A program made the position numbers and the translations under genes. The notes beneath the pieces were generated by a model. The model did not search any database. It saw only the letters and a program-made list of their open reading frames with translations, and was not told the DNA's origin. A DNA stretch of 64,000 nt. Origin: Dendrolimus kikuchii. Taxonomy: Eukaryota > Arthropoda > Insecta > Lepidoptera > Lasiocampidae. The stretch is from contig CM034392.1 in assembly GCA_019925095.2 (NCBI GenBank), forward strand, positions 22,541,887 to 22,605,886, given 5' to 3'. The first letter of the stretch is position 1. The number at the start of each line of letters is the position of its first letter. This document shows positions 22,900 through 34,823 of the stretch, piece after piece.

Positions 22900-23421
22900 C
22901 AGGGCTTCTCAAACTTATTTTAACTTTGACGCCCTTGGGGAGTTGCCATATTTTTTGCGACGCCCTGGCCCTCTTGCTATACATTTACCTACTAGTTGTA
23001 GTTCTAGCATAATAACAATCACTCACTGCCGGAGTCTGTTTTTCCCGAAACCTACAACCTGGGTGTCTTCAAGTCTCGTGTGAATAGGTACCTTCTAGGT
23101 AAGCGTGGTCGATCTTAGACCATATCTTCGCTCAATCCGAGCGAGATAATGGTCAAACGCGAACCTATACGTAATAAAAAAAAGCAATCTCCAAATAGCA
23201 TCTAAATTTTTTATTAAAAAATAAAGAACAAAACAAAAAAGATAAAAGGCAAGCACACCCTTTACTGCATGCACACCCCCCGCATCACAATGCGTATGGC
23301 GCTCACTCGACTCGCTGTCGCATCGACACAGACAGCCAACCCATTTAGATCGCCTCACGACGCCCCTGGGATAATACTATGGAGCCGCAGGGCATCGCGA
23401 CGCACAGTTAGGGAAGCCCTG
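22900..23421. mobile_element. hAT-type MITE with 8 bp target duplication
   Basis: 522 bp. Terminal inverted repeats cagggcttctc / gggaagccctg and a perfect 8 bp duplication ttatagac at 22892-22899 and 23422-23429. The CAGGG ends with 8 bp duplication are diagnostic of hAT elements. No transposase, so non-autonomous. Confidence 0.85.
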
Positions 23422-23429
23422 TTATAGAC

Positions 23430-24198
23430 CGTTTATTTGTCTTACTATTAGTTCTATTAGCTTCTTTTTGACAATCTCAATGCAGTCTTCCACTGGTAAA
23501 CTGGTAAATAAGGACTGGACATCAAAACTGACTAGTACTTCATCCTCAGCCAATGTCAAATTTTCAATTGCGCTGATGAAGTCGAAGGAATCCTTGACAT
23601 GGTAGGGTGTGTTGCCGCGGAGATTGTTGAGTGTCTTCGCGAGATGTTGTGCCAGTCTGTATGTTGGTGAGTCAAGCTGGCTAACTATAGGGCGCAAGGG
23701 GATGTTGTTTTTGTGAAGTTTAGGTAACCCATACAGTTTAGGCGCTTTGGCGCAAGATGGTGTGAGTGCGGATACGTCTAAGCTTAATTTTTCGGAGTGT
23801 TTTTTCATAACCGCGATTGTTTGTTTGGTTACTTTATCCGTGGGGTCAGTTTTGACCTTTTTATAAGTGCTTTCGTCCGATAAAAGATCTTGTATTTTAC
23901 TATTGTAATCAGACGTATCCATGACGACAGTCGCGTTACCTTTATCTGCACGGAGCACGGTTATTTCTGGTTTATTGCGAATGTTTTTTAAGGCAATATA
24001 TTCAGCACGAGTGAGATTCGGTTTGGGTAGACGACTACGGCGTAAAACCGATGAGATATCTTGTCGTATAGCTTCCGCATCCTCTTTCTGCATGCTGTTC
24101 CTTACCAGACATTCCTCTACGTTGCAGATTATGTTTTCAAAAGGTATTTTTCGCGGGGTTATTGCGTAATTAAGGCCTTTTTCGTATTTTTTATGCAT
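23430..24198 (-). pseudogene. Penelope-like element reverse transcriptase, truncated
   Basis: About 258 open codons on the minus strand. It reads VLRADKGNATVVMDTSDYN, then KAPKLYGLPKLHKNNIPLRP, then LVSFDVQSLFTSLPVEDCI, the N-terminal and first palm motifs of Penelope-type RT. The frame ends soon after the first catalytic Asp (motif A). The second catalytic box and the GIY-YIG endonuclease are missing, so the element is dead. A hAT MITE abuts the broken side. Truncation is at the 3' end, not at the 5' end as is usual for target-primed elements. Confidence 0.85.
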
Positions 24199-24329
24199 AA
24201 TTTAAAAAAGTATTAAAATTCGTGGCTTCTTCTCTATATAAACTATAGGTATGCGAAATTTCATACTCCTCCGTCCGCGCAATTTTCGTAAAAATGGGGT
24301 ACAACATTTTTGCTGTGTTTTTGCTTCAC
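24199..24329 (-). repeat. Penelope-like 5' region (repeat with 33012-33158)
   Basis: Lies directly upstream of the Penelope start and shares ctatataaactatagg, aaatttcatactcctccgtc and gcttcacgtatta with 33012-33158. Both copies keep tatgcataattt, which holds the Penelope ATG on the minus strand, so this is probably the Penelope leader or pseudo-LTR. Confidence 0.6.
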
Positions 24330-24344
24330 GTATTATAATTATTA

Positions 24345-24601
24345 CATACATACATAACTTCACGCCAGTTCCCTTGCGGGATAGGCACGAACAACAGAGT
24401 GCCATTCAGGCTTATTCTTACACACCTCACTTGCTTCTTTGACATTCATAACTCTTGTCATGCACGCTCGTCTGTTCTTAAGGCTCCTGAAATCACCTTC
24501 TGCTAGTACACGATCAATTTGATCATGGAAGGTGTGTCGTGGCCTTCCACGACTTCTGTATCCATCCACTTTTGCATTGTATATCTTTTGTATTGCATTG
24601 T
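24345..24601 (-). mobile_element. RTE-like LINE tail nested in Penelope leader, 15 bp TSD
   Basis: Minus-strand piece encoding a tail (KVDGYRSRGRPRHTFHDQID; KNRRACMTRVMNVKEAS) with a (catacata) microsatellite end. Flanked by perfect 15 bp copies of gtattataattatta at 24330-24344 and 24602-24616. Confidence 0.85.
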
Positions 24602-24689
24602 GTATTATAATTATTAATATATAGATACGTGGGATAATCATAAAAGTTAAATTTAACCAAATGATTTTTTTTTGATAAATATATCTTAT

Positions 24690-24889
24690 ATCTTTACAAA
24701 TAGTTGTTCTGTTCGTGTGTATGTCACTGAACTCCCTAAACGGTTAAACCGATTTTGATGATTTTTTTTGTGTAGTGCTCAAGTGGATTCGAGAATGCTT
24801 TAGATTCATAATTAAACCCGGCAGGTGGCGTTGCGACCGGGATCTATATTTTCTTTTCAAGGCAGGACAACATCTGCCGGGTCAGCTAG
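24690..24889 (+). mobile_element. Helitron-like 3' end
   Basis: Ends in a hairpin (ggcaggacaacatctgcc) followed by gtcagCTAG and then T, the CTAG/T terminus of Helitrons. Upstream blocks gattcataattaaacccg and ggtggcgttgcgaccgg recur near 27905-27950. Non-autonomous. Confidence 0.7.
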
Positions 24890-26980
24890 TACGATATGGA
24901 AATCGAATGACGTCTAAACTTAGGTAATGTCTTACACCCAGTTTTAAGTTACTCATACGATGCGTTTAGTTTATTGATCAATATTCAAATGGACTATAGG
25001 CACGATAGTGAATCACAATGGCATCTCGTAGTACAACACGAGCGCTAGAACCGCCGGGGCCAACGCAGTGTATGACCATTCATCGTTTATTAGCCGTTAA
25101 TGAATCACGCCGGATTTGCATACAACGGAAAAAGAGTTGAGGCCACGAAATAGAGAGAATCAGTTCTCAGAATTGTAAGTACTGTTCAAAGGAACACTTA
25201 AAGGAAACACACAGGAAACCGCAACAAATTCAAGCACACTAACATACCTACGTAATTATATATAAACTTGAGTGATTTTGTTTAATATTTGTTTTTTCTG
25301 TCTTCAAAATTTTGGGATTGAAGCAATACATATAGGTAGTGAAATTTAGTTTATGAAGGTTTTTCGTAATGCATTGTTACAAATTGCACAGATTTGAGCA
25401 TTATTACATTAATCTATTAATACTGTTGCAAGCCGATACTAATCCTTTGCAGGTATCTTATTACGCCTTAGACTTTGAGTGATCTATTGTTCGCGCTAAC
25501 CTCTTTGTTCACGTCGCCGAAAGATGTCATAAAACCTTCTTTCCTCTGTTGATATTTCATGCGAATTCTTGGAAGCTATTAACTTGACCATTTAACGATT
25601 TTAAGAACCAATGGGTGGCATGTTGCTAGGAAGCCATGTCTAATTTACAAATGGATGAGAGTCGGGAAATGCGGCAGTTGTGTTCTGACTGCGAACGAGT
25701 CGTTACCTAGTTCATTTTCGGTGAGAGTATCTTATAACGACGAACATTGCGCGATTTATGTGATAACGATTTTCTGCCCTACGGTTTGGTTTCATTGTAT
25801 TCGGCTATACTTGTAAGAACTGTGAATTACGTGTGTGTACCTCTAATAAACTTTATGATAATTCCAACGGCATTTTCGAATTTACATCCTACAAATCCCC
25901 TGCAAATTCATAACAATATATTGATGTAATGCTTAAATCTGAATTTGTTATACATTAATATGTTACACGCAAGTGTTTCTGGTGAATGATAATTTTAATA
26001 TACATTTTATTTAACAACAACAACATAAATATAGAGTACTTTATACCCACAAAAATGAGATAGTTGATAGTGTTGACGGAGAACAACATGGGATTCTAAT
26101 GATTCTAACTAATAGTTTATGCGGGATACTGATCCAATTCAATTAAAGGAAGCCACATGTGTATTTATATGGTGCTTTACATTTTGCGAGACAGTAAAGC
26201 ACGAGATACATGAATATGGAACTGATTCTCGTGAGGTTTCATAGATGACTTTCTTGTGTATGTGTGGGTCTGTTAGAAGACTTGCGATTAATGGATATGT
26301 ACACGTTGATAGTCTCTTCGGCTAAAGTTGATCGAATAGGGATTTTAGTAATACGGAAATACGATAACAAGTGAAGTCAATAACTCTCATATTTTACAAC
26401 TACACAAACAATAGTTACGATATATACTAATGCCATTTCCTCGTCCATGTATTATGGAACGCATTCATCATCAGTATTGACATTCGAGGCGATAAGTGTC
26501 AACTGTCAACGAAGCCTGTTTTATCTGTAGGTGCTAATAGACACTGTCGTCATGCCATTGTATTATAGTCACAATATCCGCGCCGATTTCAGCTCACCCT
26601 TGGGGAATGTTAAGTGCTCTCGACTCGTAAAATTAAACGGACTCTAATGGACACTGATGAATGGAAAGGAATTTTAAAATGATACGGCCAATTTTATTGA
26701 AGCGGCTGTATAACCTCAAGTTGTACACCTTTTTAACCTCGAATGTAAAGATAAAAATAGTGCCCGTCGGCCATGCTTAGTAAGAAGTTACGTATTAGCA
26801 ACGAACGATCCTTATTTTCCTATAATCGAAAATACTCCTTACTTCAAAAAACTACTCAACGTATATCTACTATCTACCTTTCTTTTCTTTTTTTTAAATG
26901 GTATAACAAACGAGTTGTCTGGAAGTGGGCGCTAACAACTGCAACACATTATTATACTATAGCAGTTGTTTGTGATACCA
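24890..26980. other. Non-coding DNA, nothing recognised
   Basis: No supported gene or repeat. Confidence 0.35.
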
Positions 26981-26990
26981 AATTGTTTTT

Positions 26991-27219
26991 GCCAGGTGGT
27001 AGGGCATTTGCCCGACTGGATGGCTACCACCCCTGGTCTAAAGAATGTCGCCATAACAACCTTGAGTTGTGTTCCGGCTTAGTGCCAGGTTCCAGTATCT
27101 CTTAAGAGAGCAGCAGCGCATTTGTAGTACCTTTGGTGTTGCAAATGTCTACACGATGGTAACCGCTTTCCATCAAGTGGGCAGTCTGCCTCTCTGCTGA
27201 ACTCTTGCATTAAAAAAAA
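26991..27219 (+). repeat. SINE-A, 5'-truncated, with target duplication
   Basis: Starts inside the element (gccaggtggtagggcattt) and ends in an A-run. aattgttt occurs on both sides (26981-26988 and 27222-27229), consistent with target-primed insertion. Confidence 0.7.
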
Positions 27220-27835
27220 ACAATTGTTTCTTGACACTATGTTAATGGTTTCAAATAAATTCTTTATTGAAATCACTTTATTTTTTCAGAGTGTTTGAAG
27301 ATGAAATTTCAAAATTTTAAAGAACGGGAATACATTTTTAGAACTTTGGAAGAACATCGATATCTCACCAACAATTAAGCTTTATTTTCATTTGCATTAG
27401 TTAAGTAGTTAATTTATGAAACTGGCGAGTTAAGACCTTATCACCGTTTAGATATGCATCTACTCAAACGGTAACTTATTACTTAACTGGTTTCTATCCA
27501 AATCGATAATAAGGACTTAATCGACAATATCGCAAGTAAACTAACCACTTAAACGAAACGTGCTGCTTTATAGTACCCCTAATTTTTAGTTTTTTGCGAC
27601 TTCCAAATTCCATCCATATAGTACCAATAGTCCGCGAGTAAGACAGCTGTGATATACACAGACTGTAAGATACCGAAATCGTAAGGATTACGTACTGCCA
27701 TTTGGTTACTTTACATCTATAGTAATATTACAAGAGGAAAGCTATGGTACATTATCCCTGATTAATATAAGTAATATAAAAATTAGGGATCCCTACTAAA
27801 ACTTCAATAATGTAACTCATCAATCTAAACAAAAT
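27220..27835. other. Non-coding DNA, nothing recognised
   Basis: No supported gene or repeat. Confidence 0.35.
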
Positions 27836-27837
27836 AC

Positions 27838-27997
27838 TTGGCGCTGGAATCGGGTTCTACGATTTTGATGACATTTTATGTGTATGAGTGGGTCCCAGGG
27901 TGGTTTAGATTCACAATTAGACCCGATAGGTGGCGCTGGAATCGGGTTCTAGATTTTTATTTTTTCAGGGCAGGAGAACTCCTGCCGGGCCGGCTAG
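27838..27997 (+). mobile_element. Helitron-like 3' end, copy 2
   Basis: Perfect 8 bp stem ggcaggag-aa-ctcctgcc followed by ggccggCTAG and T. The block ggcgctggaatcgggttct appears twice inside (about 27840 and 27933). Confidence 0.7.
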
Positions 27998-29490
27998 TTA
28001 AAAATAAATTTATCTTCGTGTCTGTATCCCATCCGTCGTTAGTGTTACTGAAAGCTGTTAATTCGTTGAAAGGCAGTCGTGTGAAAGTTGATAACAGGGC
28101 TTAGTTACATGTCAACGTCTACTTAAACGTCGTCGTAGAACTGTCAAATCGTCACTTAGCTAATGAGGGTCTGTCATCAAGACAACCTCTTTAAACACTC
28201 ATTTCCTGGCTTCCAAATGGTATTTTTACTATAAACGGATATAGTATAATGCCAGGTAATTATATATTGCATACATTCTTGACTTATGGCTCTATTATAT
28301 ACTTTTTAAAGGCAGACGAGCACACACCTTGCGTATTCCGAAGCTGAGCAAGTCACCGGACTGAGACTTGGATAACCTAGGTTTTCGGCTTCTTTGGCTA
28401 CAATTTAATACTGTTTGTAATTAATATGCTCTTTTGTATAATGTAAACAGTATGACGATCTAATGAGGTAACGCTACCGGGATTTTTGTCTCGTATATGA
28501 CGTATATGTTAGATTACGCAAGTAATTTTAATGTATTAGATTCAATTTTTGTAATAATGTTGAAATAATTTGAGTCGTCACCAACAGCATGGAGAACTTG
28601 TTTAAAAACAAGGGGTTCACTTAAAAGGATATCGTGTTTAGTATTAAAAAATGTGTTAAAACAGTTGGGCGTAAGCGTCAAATGACAGATGTTTCGAATT
28701 GGGGCTCAGAAATGACTGTAGTTTACTTTAACAACTGACTTCCGTCAAATGACCGCGACCAGTTAGCAGTCTCCGGTAACACAGGATTTTATGTGTCTCG
28801 TATTTCACGTTATTGCAGAGGTGTTATTATTTACTCTCGTTCAACAACGGATTTCATGGCTTCAGTTGTGTTTGCGTTGATTGTAGTTTCAAGGTATTTG
28901 CTACTTAATTTCAAATAGACCAAACTTAAATAAGTATACGTTTGTGTATACATGTATACGGTAGATCAGATAACAGTGGTCGTTGTTTCCTATAGACGTA
29001 GGCTACAATGAGGGAGTCGATGCGTTGCCTACCTCTTCTCGACTTGACGTGCAAATAAATAATAATTATACCGACATAGTATATAATACAGACGCTTTAA
29101 GAATATTACGAGAGGACACTCGTCTCACAGTTTCCATATTAAGGTAATAAAAAAGAACGGTCCACACTTGACAAGTGACAAGTAATTTCATTTTTTATTG
29201 GTTATAGTATCCAATATCGTTTTGACATATTATGTACTTTTCTCTACGCGGGACTGATTACGCGTAGATTGAGTAGGAAAGCAGAATCTAACAACCGGGA
29301 TTGATAATAGACAAGCAGACCGAGAGCAAGCTTTGCCGTGTATTTGCAAGTTTTACACACATACGCCTCTAAAACTAAACATGCTCTACAGCTGTGAAAG
29401 GATGAGTCCGGTATTAACAATAATACTGCGCGCATAACCTTAGAGGCTTACACGAGTAAAATTTACAGGTGTATAGAAGCTAGGCATAGA
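27998..29490. other. Non-coding DNA, nothing recognised
   Basis: No supported gene or repeat. Confidence 0.35.
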
Positions 29491-29779
29491 TTTTTTTATT
29501 GCTGGAATACAGCAGACAGTATGAGGACCCAGCTGATGGAAAGTGGTTACCGTCGCCTGTGGTAATTTGCAACGCCAGAGGTGTTGCTGGCCTTGAAGAT
29601 GGCCTGAAACCTTGCCACTAGTTTGAACACAACAAAGGATTGCTATGTCGGCATACTCTAAAACCAGGGGTGGTAGCCATCCAGATGGCCAAATAGTCTG
29701 CCAATTGGCTGTGGGTCATTTTTCGCCTCTTACTATAGGCTGCTCGGTCGCATGTATTAATATTATTTTCCGTTCCTGC
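29491..29779 (-). repeat. SINE-A, old diverged copy
   Basis: Reverse orientation; keeps both ends (cagcagacag ... ccgttcctgc) but with many substitutions and small gaps. Confidence 0.6.
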
Positions 29780-32700
29780 TGATTAGTTTCCCTAAATATC
29801 GTATTTACTTTTATGTGCACTGCTGACAGAAATCTATGGCTATTGTTATCCACAGTACCAAGTTTAATGGGTTCGCAATAGAAAAACAACTATATAATAT
29901 TTACGAATATAATTATCTATTTCCTTTAGCATAATACATAACAAAACACTTAGCATGGCTTTTACTGACATTTTAATAAGCGGTTCACAATGTAATTCTT
30001 ACAACTTAGTCGTGGACTATTTATCTATTTTCTATTCTGATTCCTTCTTATCCAATTTACATAATTTTTAGGACACTTGTGTCTACTGGAGCGTTTCGAA
30101 CAGGATAATGGCTCTTTGTAGGTTTTTTAAGTAGAAGCACCAATGAAAATATGTAAGTGACGGTATCGGTTGAATTATATTTTTTACTAACCTCTATTAA
30201 AAATAAAAACAGGGTTACCAGCCGTTAAACACAGGCTATTATTTACTGATAAAAGAAAATTTAGACTGTTGTTGGATGCAAGCTAACTCTATATTATCTA
30301 TTTTGTTTGCAAGCAAATCTTACACATTTTTATAAGAAGCCAAAAATATGACATATGTGTGTACTCTAAATTTTAACGGTTGTAGTAGTCTTGTATTCCT
30401 GAAAAACGAACGGATATTAATTAGCCGTATTAAAAATTTTCTACATGTTCGTCATCCTTTCTAACAAGAAACACTGATATTTCTCTTATAATATATTTAA
30501 GAATAGATTTTAGTGGAATTTTCCTCAACGAGGCTTACAAAAATAGCTCGTCTTATTGTTATTTTTTCTTATTACCTGATTCCTATAATTTAATATATAC
30601 AGGATAATAATATAATTAGTCTTCTTTAGCTGCTTTTGTATCTATAATTATATATTTTCAAACTTAGTTGTGTAAGTTTCTGTCTTCACGCGGATTCGCT
30701 GTAGTAATAACATTGGATGAATAATATCTCATTTTTCGGGGTGAAAATATTCTCGGTTCATTATCCCGTTATCAAAATTACAAATATACCAAAATTCGTG
30801 GCAAGTGGTGTATTATCAAAGATGTGAAGAAGTCACAATTTTATTAATTGGAAGTTTTGTATTTTCTCATACCATCCATAATTGGCTAGATGAAACTTAT
30901 TACAATAAATTCGATTTCGATTCGAATTCAAAAATATCATAATGAAAATAATTTCAATAACTCTATTTTTTTACAGCAACAAAATAATAATTAATACATT
31001 ATTCGATTTAAGTTCTTGTGCAAAATCTAGGAGACTTCCGCTTTTTGTAGAACCATAAAACTGGACTTGACTGTCACCCTATTCCAGTTATCCTAAATGT
31101 AATTTATAAGTAATTTTCAGTAAGACTATATCAAAGTCGTGTCGATATTATGTGTAGCTAGGATATTTAAATTATAACCAGTCTGTCGTATTGTATTTGT
31201 ACGCGCATGATTATGAATTTATCGCAAATCCCACGGAAGCGTATTGGCTGATCTCCGCGGGAGTCACATTTGTATATCCTCCCTTATCCTGCGGACGGAA
31301 GCGTGCGGATGTTGCGTCATCGGCAGGAAATAGACGCCCTTTGTGTCACCGCGCGTCTCGTCACGTCATCGCCACACTCGTCATGAACCAATTAAATGAT
31401 TAACTTAACATGTAAATGGAGCTTAATCATACTTAATCAGATTAGTGCTTACGTTATCGTGTTTATCAGTAACTTCTAATTTAAGGTTTCTAGCAGCTAA
31501 ATATTTATACTTAAGTTAGCTACTTGACCTTAATTACGTGTCCTCACTTACTGACTGACATATCAACGCACAGCCCAAACTGCTAGGGGCTAGGACGGTG
31601 ATAATTGTTATGCGGATTTTTCTATACTTTAGGTGCGCACTATGAAAGGATTTTTGAAAATCCAACCCCTAAGGAGGTGAAAAAGAAGATGAAAATTGTA
31701 TGAAAACCTGTCATTTTCAAAGTCAATTGCACAAATATAACCTGAAAAAAATCTATATTGATTCTTAAAGCGGATCATCAGGCTCACATGTGCAGACTTG
31801 GGACTAAAAGAGAACCATATACTAGAATGATGATAATCCCGCTTTTATTATCAAATCAGAACTAAACACTAGAATGATGATAACAATTACTCGCCTCTGC
31901 TCCTATTTTTGATATAACAATATTGTGTACACGACTCTCTGCGGCACGAATAAACCCATGAGGTTTCTGTGCCATAGTCAAATGTGTTTCTAATGTATAT
32001 ATGTAAGTAAGGAATGTAAGCATATTGGACAATAAATTTTAAAAAAAAAACAACAAAACGATTTTTTTATACCTGCTTTTGATTGGAGGTAAATGTATAC
32101 CCCTATTTTACGTATGTCGGCGTTTTTGGAAACTGAACCCCTAAAGGTGTAGAGTTTGCTTAAACTGACTATTTTTAATCTATGTGAGTAAAGCCACAAG
32201 CAGTAGTTAGTATTCAATATGTCTATTAATCTTCTCACTGAACATAGAAAGTATACCACGTACAAAATAGCATGGGTTGGGTTCTCAAAATAAAACTTCA
32301 ATACCAAAATTATCCCCAAACAGAATCTTCCTGAGTGTGAGTAAATAATTGTTTCCGAACGGAAAACTTCGCCGAAATATGTTTAACGATTTATTATGCC
32401 TTTTGTGATCCGCCTCTAACGACCGATGTGTCTCTTCTTTCTGACCCTCTTAGCAGTTATGGAATTAATATTTTAATTTATTCAATATATATGTTAAAAG
32501 TATAATAAGATGCAGGATGATGTTAACTGACCGTGAGTTTGTGGTCCAATCAGAATATGGTAATCGACGAGGCCGGGTTCGGCTAAATGTGCTCGAGGAA
32601 TCAATTAGACTCAGTGTAATTTATGATCGTGTTCCCTCAATTAACTGCCAATTCGGTGGCTTCGATTATTTCGCGTAAAATGTGCGGGCGACTCCCGCAT

Positions 32701-33010
32701 CCGGTGATTACGGGGCCGACGCATAATTTGTGATGCGCTTGCGCAGTGACAAGTGTTGCCAAATGCGCATGATTTGCAGTTAAGCAAAGGAATTAAATTT
32801 GACTTTCGACATAATCATTTCAAACCAGTGGTCGCATATGGTTGAAATTCGACCATAATAATTAATGTCAAAGACTATAGTTCTATAATCACAGATTTCG
32901 CCAAGGCTACACAGTTAATTTGACTTGAACAATAAACAAAAGAATATATACATATGCGTGTGTTGTATCAAATACATGGTAGTGTTTTTTTTATTGGTTT
33001 AATGTATTTT
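29780..33010. other. Long non-coding stretch; conserved-looking island 32500-32780
   Basis: No gene recognised. 31590-31720 resembles a lepidopteran repeat piece (gtgcgcactatgaaagg). 31190-31400 is GC-richer with several cgtca motifs. 32500-32780 has mixed composition with many ATTA/AATTA cores (tcaattag, tcaattaac, gtgattacgg), as in homeodomain-bound enhancers. Regulatory role is only a guess. Confidence 0.25.
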
Positions 33011-33011
33011 A

Positions 33012-33158
33012 TATGCATAATTTTAATAAAAAATTAGCATTCGTATCTTCTTTTCTATATAAACTATAGGTGTGTGAAATTTCATACTCCTCCGTCCGTG
33101 CAATTTTCGTAAAAAGTGGTTCAAAGTTTTTGCTTCACGTATTAATATATAGAAGATT
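33012..33158 (-). repeat. Solo Penelope-type leader repeat
   Basis: Near-copy of 24199-24329 plus the end attaatatatag; no reverse transcriptase attached. Confidence 0.55.
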
Positions 33159-34190
33159 GAATGATAATAATTGGTTTAATAGTAATTGTCCAAATTGACA
33201 CGTGTCCAGATATACTGGTAGTTTTAAGACATAGCATAAAGTTCCACTTTATATTTGATATTTGCCATGTTCATCATAATATGAATCTTCGAAAACGATC
33301 TCTTTAGGCCCTCCGTATTAGTAATTTGTCTATTGTTTCTATACAAGCCCATTAATAAAAATATAAGATGTTCTGCGTGCCAATAATCATTCTTTCCAAA
33401 TATCGTGCGAAGTGTACAAGAAAAATAGGAAGCTGAAGCCTTAGGGCGGACCTGGGATTTAAAAGCTGATTTATTTTGATCCAACTACTGGTTTTAAATT
33501 CGAAGAAAATAGTGCTGGCTTAGTACTAGCATCGTGTAAACGACGAAGGCTACTGACTTGTCTGCCCGGTACTGACTCCAAATCCATTTACTTTATGTTA
33601 GCATGACTATGACGACGATATAATAGTAAGTTCTTAGCAGTGAAATTTTATTTATTACGAATTTAATGACTGGTAATTTAGTCGCCGATTTAGGAGGGAA
33701 ATTGGGTAACACTTAATGAAACCTAAAGCAGACAGCCCACCGTCGTCTGCGCCAATTCGATTTTTGTTAGATAAAAAAGGAAGGTTCCCCCATGGTCTTC
33801 CTGCGGTGTATTTTATTTGTTTATTGTTTGTTTTAATCGTGTCTCTTGCACCTGCGCGTTTTGTATTTTATGCTGGTCGCTGTCACTGCAGGATATTTTA
33901 AATTGAATTTCGCAAAGCGTTCGTGTTCCGTTTACTTCTTAATGATTTTTTATTGCTTCATGCCCGCATCTAAATTATCATTATATATGCAAATAAATTC
34001 AATATATAAATATCATCACTCCACAGGTATTTTTGGAGAGTTTAATCCTTTATTTTTACTCATAAAGCCAAGGCTAGTTTTTATTGTATTACGCATTTGT
34101 GTATCTAAACGTACTACGTACGCGGTTTCTTTGGATGTTTGCCTATTTGTATACGTTTGTTTGACATTTTTTTACGGCCTTAGGTATGAA
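33159..34190. other. AT-rich DNA, nothing recognised
   Basis: No supported gene or repeat. Confidence 0.35.
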
Positions 34191-34193
34191 GGG

Positions 34194-34290
34194 ATTTTTT
34201 TTATAGCTGGAGTACAGCAGATGGTAAACGGTTACCGTCGCCTATGGACGTTTGCGACACCAGAGTTGACACCAACGCGCTGACGGCCTC
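34194..34290 (-). repeat. SINE-A 3' fragment
   Basis: acggttaccgtcgcctatgg and flanking blocks match the 3' third of SINE-A, reversed. It lies 285 bp upstream of the first recognised Hecw exon. Confidence 0.55.
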
Positions 34291-34575
34291 AAAAAACGAC
34301 TGAAAAAAACGTGGGTTTATTTTAATCGTAATCGAATGAGCATAATTATGATATCTTTTCCCAGAACAATAGGATAGATTCTGCAAGTAACAGAATTAAA
34401 GTTCACGCGATCAAAGCTGCGTAGAAAACCCTATTATATTTATCTTCCACAATACGTACGTTTTTTTAAACGTAATCATTAAGCTTCATTATTAATTTGC
34501 ACCGTCCAAAATGTTGACTCCATATGTGTAAATTTGCATTGCTAGTGATTTATAGTATTTTGTATATTTTTGCAG

Positions 34576-34677
34576 AGTCGTCGGGAATCACCGGCGTTGT
34601 CGGGCGCGTGCCGGCGACCGGATGCGCAAGCGGCGACATAATGTGGCTTCTTGATGAGCCCAATCAACCTTATGAAG
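34576..34677 (+). CDS. Hecw: Hecw exon, end of N-terminal HECW domain
   Basis: Internal exon between acceptor ttttgcag and donor AAG|gtgaga. It enters in phase 2 (AG completes a codon begun upstream) and leaves in phase 1. It reads SSGITGVVGRV ... GDIMWLLDEPNQPYE. The GITG...G.I.W pattern followed by FRYYNG in the next exon matches the distal part of the HECW N-terminal domain. The upstream exon supplying the first base of codon one is not recognisable in 1-34575. The following intron is short, 146 bp. Confidence 0.85.
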
Positions 34678-34823
34678 GTGAGAGATTTTCTATGTATTTT
34701 ATAGGTATTAGTTATAATTTCCAATGACACTGTGACCTGTGCACGATAATTAAACATAATGGTTTGTAATGGATATGGTAAACAAAATCGAGTTAAACAT
34801 TGTTTTTTCATTTTATATTTCAG

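Noticed and set aside
33846..34283. 145-codon plus-strand frame
   Set aside because: AT-rich hydrophobic translation running into a SINE-A fragment; no family signal.
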